From Dipteronia dyeriana (lineage: Eukaryota; Streptophyta; Magnoliopsida; Sapindales; Sapindaceae): a stretch of DNA of 64,000 bases. The stretch is from the NCBI GenBank assembly GCA_032871835.1, contig CM065296.1, forward strand, positions 18,021,501-18,085,500, in the 5' to 3' direction. This document shows, one piece after another, positions 24,892 through 36,139 of this stretch (position 1 is its first letter; the number at the start of each line of letters is the position of its first letter). A model generated the notes under the pieces. It saw only the letters and a program-made list of their open reading frames with translations. It was not told where the DNA came from and made no database searches. Position numbers and translations under genes: made by a program.

Positions 24892-25698
24892 CTTGTCAAT
24901 TACTAGTATTCGTCACGAGGAGACACCATCTCCATAATGATTGTCTAGGGTATGAATGAGAAATATTAACTTATTATATCTTTATTTAAGAGTTCAATTT
25001 TAGTTCCTTAGTGGAATGAACTATAATTAATAGATCGGACCTAAGTGAATCATTTGTTGATTATGATTGGGTTGTGTCTATTGGAGCTTAAATTTAGATA
25101 GCCCGCCAAGATCCCCAATCCACACGAACTTGAATGGATCACTTGATATATTCTTTCGGAGCAATTTAGGGGTCCATATAGAATTGTATTAAGGCATGTG
25201 GACTTGTTTCTTTTGTAAGAATGGGTCTAGTTCATATGTGGACTTTTTGTTAAGGTCCAATGGATTTAATGAAATATGAAAAATAATATATTGGCCCATA
25301 TATGTGTTGGGCGGCAAGGCTATATAAAATAGCTTAATATATTGTTTTTTTATTTTATTATTTAATTAAATAGAAATTAATTAATTTGCTAATTAATTAA
25401 TTATTTAATTAAAAGTCAAAATCTTTTTTCGAGTTGAAGTTGGTCTCCTAATATTATACTATTGTTGGTAGTATAATTAATATTGAAGACTATATTTGAT
25501 AAGTAGATAAATAAAGGGAATTATTTATCTAGACAAATTAGGAAATCTTTAATATGGTTACAAATACACTATTGAGTTGGATTAGGAGTCTTGGTGTATA
25601 GTAGAATTCTTCTTTGAAAAGGATTCTTAACCACCAAGTAAATCCACCTAAGGAAAAGATTTTTAACAACCAAGTAAATCCTTCTTAGGAAAGGATAC
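24892..25698 (+). repeat. Element A 3' LTR, segment 2
   Basis: It resumes with CAATTACTAGTATTCGTCAC, matching the 5' LTR from about 10787 onwards, and stops at AGGAAAGGATAC, where solo LTR D is inserted (the equivalent A 5' LTR position is about 11590). Confidence 0.9.
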
Positions 25699-26640
25699 TG
25701 AAAATTCCCTAAGAAAGTCAATTACCAATTTTTCTTGGTTAGTCAATATTCAAAATTCACCCAATAAAACAAACATACAACATCAAGTGTAAGGTGCAGA
25801 AATATAAATAACACAAGATGTATACATGGAAACCCTCCAAATGGGAAAAACCACGGGCTGTTTGTTAGGTCCTAGGGGAGATTGTTAGGTCCTAGATTTG
25901 TGTTGGCTTGATTACATAACAAAACTTCATTTCTTTGTAATGCTTAGTTGCTTAAGTGGTTCGTGATGATAAGTGCTTCAAGGAAAAAAAGTAACTTCTC
26001 ATGATGCAATGTTAGTCTTCAAGAGGATTGGTATTATTCTTGGATGCTAAGGTATCGAGATCCTTCTTCCTCCTGCAAGGCGTAGGTGCACACACACAAT
26101 TCATTCATATGTGTCCCTGCTTAGTTGTGCATCATTATATGCGTACACACACACAATTCATACATTTGTGTCTCTGCATCGTAGCGCATTATTTCGTATA
26201 ACACTTTCACACACTTGAAGATTGAATGCTCATGCACTGATTTGAAAGTAACATGTTTTGGAAAATGCATGATTGGAGACTATCTCTATGTAGTTTGCAT
26301 TCTTGTGTGAAATGTGTTTGTTTGTTTATATGTTTGTATAACATGGATATTAAACTTGAATTTAGTCTTAAATCATTCTTGATTGAGTTCCGTTCATTTC
26401 GGTTACTCATACTATTGATTTTGAGTTCTAAGTCAAAAGATACTACACTTTCAACTCATGTTGCATATATTGTCTTCGTCTTCATATAACGAGTCAAATT
26501 ATTATTTTCTGGGTTGAGTATCATATATTTCCATGTCTGTGAGGGAGTCCCAGTTCGTAATCTTCAAACGGATTTGAATTCGGAGTTTTGAGACCAAAGA
26601 ACGGTCAAAGAACGCGAGGAGAGCACAAGGGGTGAGGTGC

Positions 26641-26740
26641 GATGGCTTAAGCCATCAACATGCACCAACCCGAGATGGCGCGTGGCCATCTCGGCCCCAA
26701 GTGTGTTCTGCCCAGAGATGCCCATGCGCCATCTCGGGGG
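26641..26740 (+). promoter_or_regulatory. Palindrome and double-hairpin cluster in C LTR
   Basis: A perfect palindrome, GATGGCTTAAGCCATC, is followed by CGAGATGGC and GCCATCTCG words in alternating orientation. Each half can fold on itself, and the two halves can also pair with each other. The cluster recurs in the 3' LTR (34674-34771), the solo LTR (58447-58543) and the diverged LTR (63015-63118). It lies roughly 40-100 bp upstream of a TATA-like site (TTTAAAAC here, TATAAAC in the diverged copy). Confidence 0.6.
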
Positions 26741-27546
26741 GACACTAAGGAAGAAGGGTGTTTTGGTCATTTGGTATTTTCACTCTTTAAAACCTCTCAT
26801 TCCCTCTCATTTCAAAAGATAAGAACAAGTTGAGAAATTGAAGAACAAGTGCAGAATTTTTCTCTCAACATTTCGATTTTTGTTTTTATGATAACTTCTT
26901 CATTTCTACTCCGAATCACTTGATTAAAAAACCGATTTCGAGTGTCTTGAAGAGTTATACAAAACCCAAGCATTTCCAGAACCAAAGGATGTCTACATAT
27001 TTCGTTGTGATCTGATCTTCAGTTCGTGACTGCATCTTTGTTGTTAAAATCATCTTATTCTTAGTTTTCTTCTTAGACCTTCATATTGATTGATGTTATT
27101 TGATTAAGAAGTATGAATAGGATGATTTTGATATAATTTTGTGGTTTGTTGATTTGATTTTCAAGTTTAGCTAGATTTGTAATATATTGAATGATTTGTG
27201 CTAAACTTGATAAACATGAAATTGTTTCTAGAAATCCTTTGTTCTTATGCTTGATTGTTTGTTTCTAGATCTAATTTCATTTATAAGAACTAGGTTTTGT
27301 TTCAATTGATTATATCTTTATATCTATGTTCTTAGTTGATAACATGCTTATGTTGTCTAGATGCATTTGTGATTGATCTTTGAAAGCATAATCTAGCTAT
27401 CTATTTGCATGTCCATAGAATTTGTTGATCATCATTTTATATGTTGAGTGCTTGTTTACGATTTGCATTCATGATCACTTAGATGCCTTGTGAAGAGGTA
27501 GAAAGTCTCATATCTTAGAGTGATTCTTTGATTTGAGCATTTGTAA

Positions 27547-27762
27547 GTCTTAGCTAGAGTCGGGGGGACTTGGATAGCTAAGCAAGTGGAAGTCTCGACA
27601 AGAGGTGTGAGACCTCAGATTGTTGAGCAAGGAAGTCTTTGCAAGAGGTGTGAAGCCTCGGATTGTCAAGCAAGAAAGTCTTGGCTAGAGGCGTGAAGCC
27701 TTGGATAGTCAAGTAAGAAGTCTTGCCTAGGATCGGGAGGATCCAGATAGGTGAGCAAGGAA
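27547..27762 (+). repeat. 43-bp minisatellite in C 5' LTR (5 units)
   Basis: Five units of about 42-46 bp each start GTCTTRGCTAGAG or similar and end with AGCAAGGAA. The 3' LTR has the same five units over the same 216 bp (35580-35795). The solo LTR of this family (about 57453-57630, minus) has four. Confidence 0.8.
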
Positions 27763-28114
27763 TCTTCCTACAGAAAGGGGTTCTTGGACAGGAAGTCAGC
27801 TTAGTAGATCACTAGGTTCAAGATAGAGTGAGAGTGAGAGTTTGTAGAGCATGTGTGATTGCTTGAGTGTGTAACTCTATTTGAAATAGTGGATTTGCTT
27901 TTACCGATTGTTGTGGTATCAACCCGTGGATGTTTTCTCTTTGGAGGTTTTACCACGTAAATATTGTGTGTTATTGTTTGCAATTTTCATTAAGCATTGT
28001 TAGAATTGCATTGTTTTAAAAGAAGATAAAAATTGGAGCATATATCTATTGACCCCCCCCCCCCCCCCCCCCCTCTAGGTATATTCACACTATAAAGATC
28101 AAGGGAATTTCTAT

Positions 28115-28126
28115 TGGTATCAGAGC
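28115..28126 (+). other. Element C primer binding site
   Basis: TGGTATCAGAGC lies 2 bp after the LTR and is complementary to the 3' end of plant initiator tRNA-Met. It is intact in this copy. Confidence 0.8.
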
Positions 28127-28190
28127 AGGTGTCTAGACACACTTAGATAGATCTTCTTTGTAGTGTTTTGTTATCTTCATTTGTTTCGTC

Positions 28191-29338
28191 ATGATTAAAG
28201 AAATGTATTCTTTTGTGACTTCTCTTGTTGAAAAGAAGTCTATTGACTTAGATGATCAAAAGATCAAAGATCTTATTCAAGAAATTGAAAGAATTTCTAA
28301 GATCAATAAGTCTCTCACTAAGAAGTTAGAAAATCATGATTGTAGCTAAAAATGTGTTATTGATCTTAATGACAAAATTCTTAATCTTGAGAAAAACTTG
28401 ATTGATAGCAATGATAGATTAAGTATTTTGAAGCATGAAATTGAGCAAAGAGATGAATCTCTTGATCGTGCTAGGAGAATTGAAAATGTGCTTAGAGCAA
28501 AACTAAAAGAGCATGGGAATCAAGAGAAAGTGCTTAATGACAAACTTAATGAGGCTAAAGAGATGATTAACAAGATGTTATCTAGCTCTAACAAAGTGAA
28601 AAATCTCATTAAGGTTGTAAAGCCTTCAAGTGACAAAAGAGGTTTAGGATATGTTAATGAAATATCAACTTCTTCATCTAAAAAATCTACTTTTGTCAAA
28701 GCTTGTCGCAATTGAAGTGTAGGTATACTCTCTAACGGTAAAGCCAAGAATGCTACCGGAGGTGCCTCAACATCAACAATGAAAGTCAAGAAAAAGACTC
28801 AACAATGCCAAAGACAAGCTACATCATCATCAAATGCAAAAGGCAAGACATCTAGTGTTGCACGCCAAAGAGGTAAAAATGTGAGAAGGCAAAATGAGTT
28901 GAATGCTCAAGCAAATGGTAAACTTCTCAAATTCATACCTATTTGTCATTATTGCAACATGGTAGGACACGTAAGACCTAGATGTTATGAATACATTCGT
29001 AAATGTAGAATCACCAATGATTTGCATGATATGTCTTTGAATGGTCCTAGGCAATCATCCATGTATGGATCTTGAATTAGACCTAAGAAGACCTTGGAAA
29101 AGCATGTTGAGAATAAACTTGTTGATGATTTGTTTGTTAAATCTTGTGTTGTGCCTCGTTCTACTATGCATACGAAAGTTGATAATGCTTTGTTTGATTT
29201 GTTTGAAAATGTGACTAATGGAGTCAATGTGCCTAAAAACAAGTCCAAACATGTTAATAAAAGTAGGAATGAGAAACATGTCAAGAAAATTTGGGTCAAG
29301 AAAAACACAACACAATGTTTGGTTGCACAATATGCTTG
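28191..29338 (+). pseudogene. Element C gag remnant
   Basis: A single frame starts MIKEMYSFVTSLVEKKSIDL at 28191. It holds a long coiled coil (about residues 20-130; for example LNDKLNEAKEMINKML), a Lys/Ser-rich spacer and one zinc knuckle, CHYCNMVGHVRPRC, at about 28950-28991 (CX2CX4HX4C, complete). In-frame stops occur near 28348, 28713, 29073 and 29337. A coiled-coil gag with a single knuckle is usual in SIRE-type copia elements. All stops keep the same frame, so only point changes are needed to explain the damage. Confidence 0.85.
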
Positions 29339-29339
29339 A

Positions 29340-30890
29340 AGAGCTAATTCATCCTATTGTTGGTACCTAGATAGCGGTTGCTCTAGGAATATGACCGGTA
29401 ACAAGGAATTCTTTAAGAATATTTTTATGAATGATGGTGGATGGGTTACATTTGATGATGGTACCAAAAAGCAAGTTCTAGGCAAGGGAACAATTTGTAT
29501 CCTCGGATTGCCTAAACTTCGTGACACCTTGTATATAGATGGTCTACAAGCTAATCTAATAAGCATCACTCACTTGTGTGAAATTTTTAAAGAAGTTTGC
29601 TTTAACAAGGATGTGTGCATGATAATTGATAAAAAGGGAAAAATTGTTTTGATAGTCAAAAGGTCTTTGGACAACTGCTATTGTTTAGAGGTTGATCCAC
29701 TAACATGTAATATGGCACATGAGTGCAACAAGCTTGAATTATGGCATGAAAGATATGGCCACATGAATTATAAAGATTTAAAGAAGCTTGAGAAATATAA
29801 CATTGTTAGAGGTCTTCCTAGTCTTGGTAAAAAACTTGATGGTGTTTGTGAACCTTGTCAATTAGGTAAACAAACAAAAGTGTCTCATAAAAATAACACT
29901 AATTTTGCTACCAAGAAGCCCTTAGAACTTGTGCATATGGACCTAATGGGACCAATTCAAAACGAAAGCATAAATGGCAAGAAATACATTTTTGTATGTG
30001 TTGATGATTTTTCTCGGTTTGCTTGGGTATATTTTCTTAGAGACAAGACCGAAACTTTTGGTTACTTTAAGAAGTTTTGTAATCAAGTTAAAAATGAAAA
30101 AGGTCTTGGAATCAATAAAATATGTCGAATTAGGAGTGATCATGGGTGTGAATTTGAAAATGCTAGATTTAGTGAGTTTTGTGATGATTATGGGATTTCA
30201 CATGAGTTCTCGGCTCCTAGAACTCCTTAACAAAATGGTATTGTTGAGAGGAAGAATCGTGTCTTGCAAGAGATGGCTAGGGTCATGCTCAATGGCAAGA
30301 AAGTCCTAAGAAAACTTTGGGCCGAAGCGGTCAATACCGCATGTTATGTCAGTAATAGAGTTTTTAGAAGGCCCAGCACAAAACAAACCTCCTATGAACT
30401 TTGGAAGGGCAAGAAGCCCAATGTGAGTTACTTCCACACTTTTGGGAGTAAGTGTTTTATTTTGAATGATAGAGATCACTTAGAAAAGTTTGATGCTAAA
30501 AGTGATATTGGTCTCTTTCTTGGGTATGCTAATAATAGTCGTGCATATAGAGTGTTCAACTTGAAAACTAAGACTATTATGGAGTCTATTAATGTCAAAA
30601 TAGATGATCTTAGCATGCTTGATTTGTGTGATAATCATGGTGCCAATAAACTTAAAGAACATTTTTTGAATGACACTAAAGCACCTATTGATGTGACTAG
30701 TTGTGATGAAAGTGAATATAGTCATAATCATGATAATGGTAGTGTTGCTAGAGAAAAAAGTCAAGAGTTAGAAAATGGTTTGAATGATGACCAACAAGAT
30801 GCTGAAAATTCTAATTCTAGACTTAGGAACATGCATTACCAACAAGACATCATAGGTGATTTGAATGAAAGGGTTAGAACTAGAAGGCAA
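29340..30890 (+). pseudogene. Element C protease and integrase remnant
   Basis: WYLDSGCSRNMTGNKEFF (about 29362-29415) is the SIRE-type protease site. Then come LWHERYGHMNYKDLKKLEK and a CEPCQLGKQ zinc finger (HH-CC), LVHMDLMGPIQNESINGKKY (first Asp), CVDDFSRFAWVYFLRDK, RIRSDHGCEFENARFSEF (second Asp), one TAA stop where relatives have Gln, and QNGIVERKNRVLQEMARVML (Glu). The C-terminal part has SYFHTFGSKCFILNDRDHLE and KSDIGLFLGYANNSRAYRVF. The three catalytic residues are present. One stop at 30228-30230 interrupts the core. Confidence 0.88.
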
Positions 30891-32431
30891 CTAGCTAACC
30901 AAATTTCATATGCTTGCTACATTTCTCAAATTGAGCCCAAGAATATTAATGAAGCAATTATTGATGAATATTGGGTTAATGCCATGCAAGAAGAACTAAA
31001 TCAATTTGAAAGGAATGAAGTGTGGTCATTAGTTCCTAGACTAAAAGATATCAATGTGATTGGTACAAAACGGGTGTTTAGGAATAAGACCGATGAATGT
31101 GGCAAGATAGTGAGAAATAAAGCTAGACTAGTGGCTCAAGGATACACTCGAGTTGAGGGTGTAGACTTTGATGAGACTTTTGCACCCGTTGCACATCTTG
31201 AGTCCATTAGACTTTTGTTGTCCATTGCATGTCTTAAGAAATTCAAATTGTTTCAAATGGATGTCAAAAGTGCTTTTCTCAATCGATACCTTCAAAAAGA
31301 AGTGTATGTTGAACAACCTAAGGGTTTTGTAGACCCACACTTTCCTAATCATGTGTTTAAGTTGAAAAAGACTCTTTATGGCCTTCCCCTAGAGCTTGGT
31401 ATGATAGGTTGACTCAATATCTTATTGACAACCAATATAGGAGAGGTGGTATTGATAGAACATTATTTGTAAAGCATTATAACAATGACATTTTTGTTGC
31501 ACAAATATATGTTGATGATATAGTGTTTGGGTCTACATGTAAAACCAAGGTTGATGATTTTGTGAATGTTATGTCAAGAGAATTTGAAATGAGTATGGTA
31601 GGTGAACTTAATTACTTTCTAGGCATGCAAGTGAAACAATCTAGCAATGGTATCATGTTGTCTCAATCTAAATATGCTAGAAATATTGTTAAGAAATTTT
31701 GCCTTGAAAGTGGAAAAGAATTTGAAACACCTATGAGTACAACATTAAAACTTGACAAAGATGAAAATGGAAAAAATGTTGATCAAAGTCTCTATAGGAG
31801 CATGATAGGTAGCCTTCTCTACCTAACGGCAAGTAGGCCGGATATTTGTTTTAGTGTAGGTTTGTGTGCTAGGTTTCAAGCTAATCCAAAAGAATCTCAC
31901 TTGAAAGCCATTAAAAGAATCATTAGGTATATAAAAGGAACACATAATCTTGGTTTATTCTATTCCTTTGATACTAATGATATTCTTGTTGGCTATTGTG
32001 TTGCGGATTGGGTAGGAAACATTGATGATCGTAAAAGCACATCGGGCGGTTGCTTTTACTTGGGGAATAATTTGATTGCTTGGTTAAGCAAGAAACAAAA
32101 TTCTGTCACTCTTTCATCATCCGAAGCCGAGTACATTACGGGCGGAAGTGCTTGTACACAACTTCTATGGATGAAACAAATTCTCAAGGATTATGAGATA
32201 AATCAAGGTAAAATGACTCTCTATTGTGAAAATATGAGTGCCATTAACATCTCTAAAAATCCGGTTCAACACTCATGCACAAAGCATATAGTAACTCTTG
32301 TTGAACATTCAATAGTAACTCTTTAACATATGCCTACTAAGAATCAACTTGCGGACTTGTTCACAAAGCCCTTGGATAAAGAGAGATTTGTATCTCTTAG
32401 AAGATCCATTGGCATGATTTGTGTTGATTAA
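30891..32431 (+). pseudogene. Element C reverse transcriptase and RNase H remnant
   Basis: RT blocks: NEAIIDEYWVNAMQEELNQF, NVIGTKRVFRNKTDECGKIV, RLVAQGYTRVEGVDFDETFA, QMDVKSAFLNRYLQKEVYVE and KLKKTLYGL. A frameshift follows near 31386, where a few bases of the KQAPRAW motif are missing. In the new frame: AQIYVDDIVFGSTCKTK (YVDD intact), FEMSMVGELNYFLGMQV and SLLYLTASRPDICFSVG. RNase H: VADWVGNIDDRKSTSGGCFY, TLSSSEAEYITGG and LYCENMSAI; after a stop at 32324, TKNQLADLFTKPLDKERFV to the TAA at 32431. These phrases are diagnostic of the SIRE/Maximus group. Confidence 0.88.
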
Positions 32432-33897
32432 TGATTGTGTGTGGTTATGAGTGGCTTGATAAGCAAAACTATATTGTATATCTATTTCTTTGAGAGCTAC
32501 TCATGTGAGAAGTAATGATCTTGATAAAATAGATTTATCACTTCTAGATCATGCACTTAAGTCTTTGAAAATCTTGTTTTTAAAAGTGCACCAATGCTTC
32601 TCTTATATGTTTAAATTTGAGTAGTTGAGTTTGAAAGCATATAGATTATGGATGCATCTTGAAGTTCATTGTCTAGTACATGATAGATGACCTATGATTA
32701 GTATCCATTTTGCTTTGGCACTACATATAACTCAACGAGCTCTTTCATGGAAAAAGGCTACACACCTTGGTTGTGAAGCCGCCCAATGTAGGAAAGGGAT
32801 ACACCATTGTGATGAATGAAAGCCGTCATGAAGAGAATATGTTTATGTTAGAAAAATCAAAGAAGTGTTGAAAAAGAATCATTCAAAAAAAAATCTTTGA
32901 TACAAAGCCTAAAAAGAAATGGAGGAGTGCTTAAAATGGAGTATAGTTGAAAATTGTGATTGCTATGGTTGAAAAACATAAATGGAATGACGAGCCACAT
33001 GCACACATAAGCTCACATGTTGAAATCTATTCTCTTTAAAGCAAAAATCCGGATGATAATCGGTTTGACCTTGATTGGAAAAGCTTTAGATGAATATGTG
33101 TTAAAGTGGTTTGCATATTGATATCACAATCACTCTTTTTATATATGCTTGAAGCCTTTTTCACACACACACATTTTTCCTTAATGTGCTTGATTCATTA
33201 GCAATGAGAGATTATTTTTGAGAGAACAATGAAAATCTATGATTCTCTTGTTAATGTTGAAAAATAATGGTTTACTATCTTTTATTGCTTGAAATGTGTG
33301 ATTGTGTTATTCCCTTGTGAACAAATTACCTTGCTTATTAATATGTGGAGCATATATTAAGGGGGAGCTTAGTTTGTTAAACATAGTTCTCTATACAACT
33401 TGTTTGCTCACTATCTCATGATTTCATTATGCATCCCTTATACCCTTGTAGACATTTTCAATTGGCATTTATCTCTCTAGGTTGTGTAATATGTTTTTGT
33501 CTATTCCTTGTCAAAAAGGGGGAGAAAGTGTTTCCTCACCATGTTACTTGCTTTTGATATAAAAGGGGAGACAATCCATTAAGTGGGAGAAATTTTGGCT
33601 TAAGGGGGAGAAAGTAAGGGGGAGAACATTCTTGTGTTCGCATGAGATAAGAAGTGTTAAGGGATCTTTTGTTTGGTTTTTGTATATTGTTTGTTTATCT
33701 CACTTATCTTCTTTGTAGAAGATTTCTTTTGGTTGTTCTTATCCCACAGGTGCTTTGAATGTGTGAAGATATTCATAAAGACTCATGAAGACATTTTAGT
33801 CTAGGAATATCTCTTTATAATGTGAGGATGTGAAAATGCAATCAACATTGATTATGAGAGATCATTGTATGGTGAGGTTGAGGTTTTGTCATGGAAT
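32432..33897 (+). other. Element C long 3' non-coding region
   Basis: About 1.5 kb lies between pol and the polypurine tract. SIRE-group elements often carry an extra (env-like) ORF here, but no long frame is visible. From 33360 on, AGGGGGAG-type purine blocks recur (about 33360, 33518, 33567, 33603 and 33616) before the final tract. Confidence 0.5.
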
Positions 33898-33913
33898 AGA
33901 AAAAGGGGGAGAT
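33898..33913 (+). other. Element C polypurine tract
   Basis: GAAAAAGGGGGAGAT ends immediately before the 3' LTR. It is the expected plus-strand primer. Confidence 0.75.
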
Positions 33914-36139
33914 TGTTAGGTCCTAGATTTGTGTTGGCTTGATTCCATAACAAAACTTCATTTCTTTGTAATGCTTAGTTGCTTAAGTGGTTCATGATGA
34001 TAAGAGCTTTAAGGAAGAAAAGCAACTTCTCATGATGCAATGTTCGTCTTCAAGAGGATTGGTATTATTCTTGGATGTTAAGGTATCGAGATCCTTCTTC
34101 CGCTTGCAAGGCGTAGGCGCACACACGCATAATTAATTCATATGTGTCCCTACTTAGTTGTGTATTATTATATGCACACACACACATAATTCATACATTT
34201 GTGTCCCTGCATCATAGTGCATCATTTCGTATAACACTTTCACACACTTGAAGATCGAATGCTCATGCATTGGTATGAAAGTAACATGTTTTCGAAAATG
34301 CATGATTGGAGACTATCTCTATGTAGTTTGCATTCTTGTGTTAAATGTGTTTGTTTGTTTAAATGTTTGTATAACTTGGATGTTGAACTTGAATTTAGTC
34401 TTAAATCATTCTTGATTGAGTTCCATTCATTTTGGCTACTCATACTATTGATTTCGAGTTTTAAGTCAAAAGATACTACACTTTCAACTCATGTTGCATA
34501 CATTGTCTTCGTCTTCGTATAACGAGTCAAATAATTATTTTATGGGATGAGTATCTTATATGAACATGTCCGTGAGGGATTCCCGGTTTGTAATCTTCAA
34601 ACGGATTTGAATTCAGAGTTTAAACCTCAAAGAATGGTCGAAGAACGCGAGGAGAGCACAAGGGGTGAGGTGTGATGGCTTAAGCCATCAACATGCACCA
34701 ACCCGAGATGGCGCGTGGCCATCTCGGCCCCAAGTGTGTTCTGCCCCGAGATGCCCACGCGCCATCTCGGGAAGACACTAAGGAAGAAGGGTGTTTTGGT
34801 CATTTGGTCTTTTCACTCTTTAAAACCTCTCATTCCCTCTCATTTCAAAAGATAAGAACAAGTTGAGAAATTGAAGAACAAATGCAGAATTTTTCTCTCA
34901 ACATTTTGATTTTTGTTTTTGTGATAACTTCTTCATTTCTACTCCGAATCACTTGATTCAAAAGCCGATTTTGAGTATCTGGAAGATTTATACAAACCCC
35001 AAGCATTTTCAGAACCAAAGAATGTCTACACTTTTCATTGTGATCTGATCTTCAGTTCGTGATTGCATCCTTGTTGGTAAAATCATCTTCTTCTTAGTTT
35101 TCTTCTTAGATCTTCTTATTGATTGATGTTATTTGATTAACAAGTATGACTAGGATGATTTTGATATCATTTTATGGTTTGCTGATTTGATTTTCAAGTT
35201 TAGCTAGATTTGTGATATATTGAATGATTTGTGCTAAACTTGATAAACATGAAATTGTTTCTAGAAATCCAGTGTTCTTATGCTTAATTGTTTGTTTCTA
35301 GATCTAATTTCATTTTCTAAGAACTAGGTTTTGTTTCAATTGATGATATCTTTATATCTAGTTCTTAAGTGATAACATGCTTAGGTTGTCTAGATGCATT
35401 TGTGATTGATCTTTGAAAGCATAATCTAGCTATCTATTTGCATGTCCATAGAATTTGTTGATCATCATTTTCTATGTTGAGTGCTTGTTTGCGATTTGCA
35501 TTCATGATCACTTAGATGCCTTGTGAAGAGGTAGAAAGTCTCATATCTTAGAGTGATTCTTTAATTTGAGCATTTGTAAGTCTTAGCTAGAGTCGGGAGG
35601 ACTTGGATGGCTAAGCAAGTGGAAGTCTCAACAAGAGGTGTGATACCTCGGATTGTTGACTAAGGAAGTCTTGGCAAGAGGTGTGAAGCCTCGGATTGTC
35701 AAGCAAGGAAGTCTTGGCTAGAGGTGTGAAGCCTTGGATAGTCAAGCAAGAAGTCTTGCCTAGGATCGGGAGGATCCGGAAAGGTGAGCAAGGAATCTTC
35801 CTAGGGACAGCGGGTCTTGGATAGAAAGTCAGCTTTGCAGATCATTAGGTTCAAGATAGAGTGAGAGTGAAAGCTTGTAGAGCATGTGTGATTGCTTGAA
35901 TGTGTAACTCTATTTGAAATAGTGAATTTGCTTTTACCGGTGGTTGTGGTATCAACCCGTGAATGTTTCCTCTTTGGAGGTTTTACCACGTAAATATTGT
36001 GTGTTATTGTTTGCACTTTTCATTAAGCATTATTAGAATTGCATTGTTTTAAAAGAAGATAAAAATTGGAGCATATACCTATCCCCCCCCCCCCCCCCAC
36101 TCTAGGTATATTCACACTATAAAGATCAAGGGAATTTCA
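33914..36139 (+). repeat. Element C 3' LTR
   Basis: The LTR is 2226 bp, with the same internal landmarks as the 5' LTR: hairpin cluster at 34674-34771, 43-bp units at 35580-35795 and a C-run of 16 at 36083-36098. It ends AATTTCA, followed by the target copy CTATT. Confidence 0.9.

Larger units (their letters stand above)
25883..28112 (+). repeat. Element C 5' LTR
   Basis: The LTR is 2230 bp, starts TGTTAGGTCCTAGATTTG and ends AAGGGAATTTCT (TTCA in the 3' LTR). Inside are a CA-rich microsatellite (26090-26160), a hairpin cluster (26641-26740), five tandem 43-bp units (27547-27762) and a run of 21 C (28053-28073) close to the end. In the first 230 bp I count about a dozen differences from the 3' LTR. 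Confidence 0.9.
25863..36139 (+). mobile_element. Copia element C (SIRE/Maximus-like), innermost insertion
   Basis: LTRs are 25883-28112 and 33914-36139. Target duplications CTGTT (25858-25862) and CTATT (36140-36144) lie in solo LTR D. The order is PBS, coiled-coil gag, zinc knuckle, protease, integrase, RT, RNase H, then a 1.5-kb non-coding 3' region. Only a few stops and one frameshift break the 4.2-kb coding part, making it the best-preserved element here. An extra 20 bp (25863-25882) precedes the 5' LTR; it copies the LTR head plus the purine tract. Confidence 0.9.
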
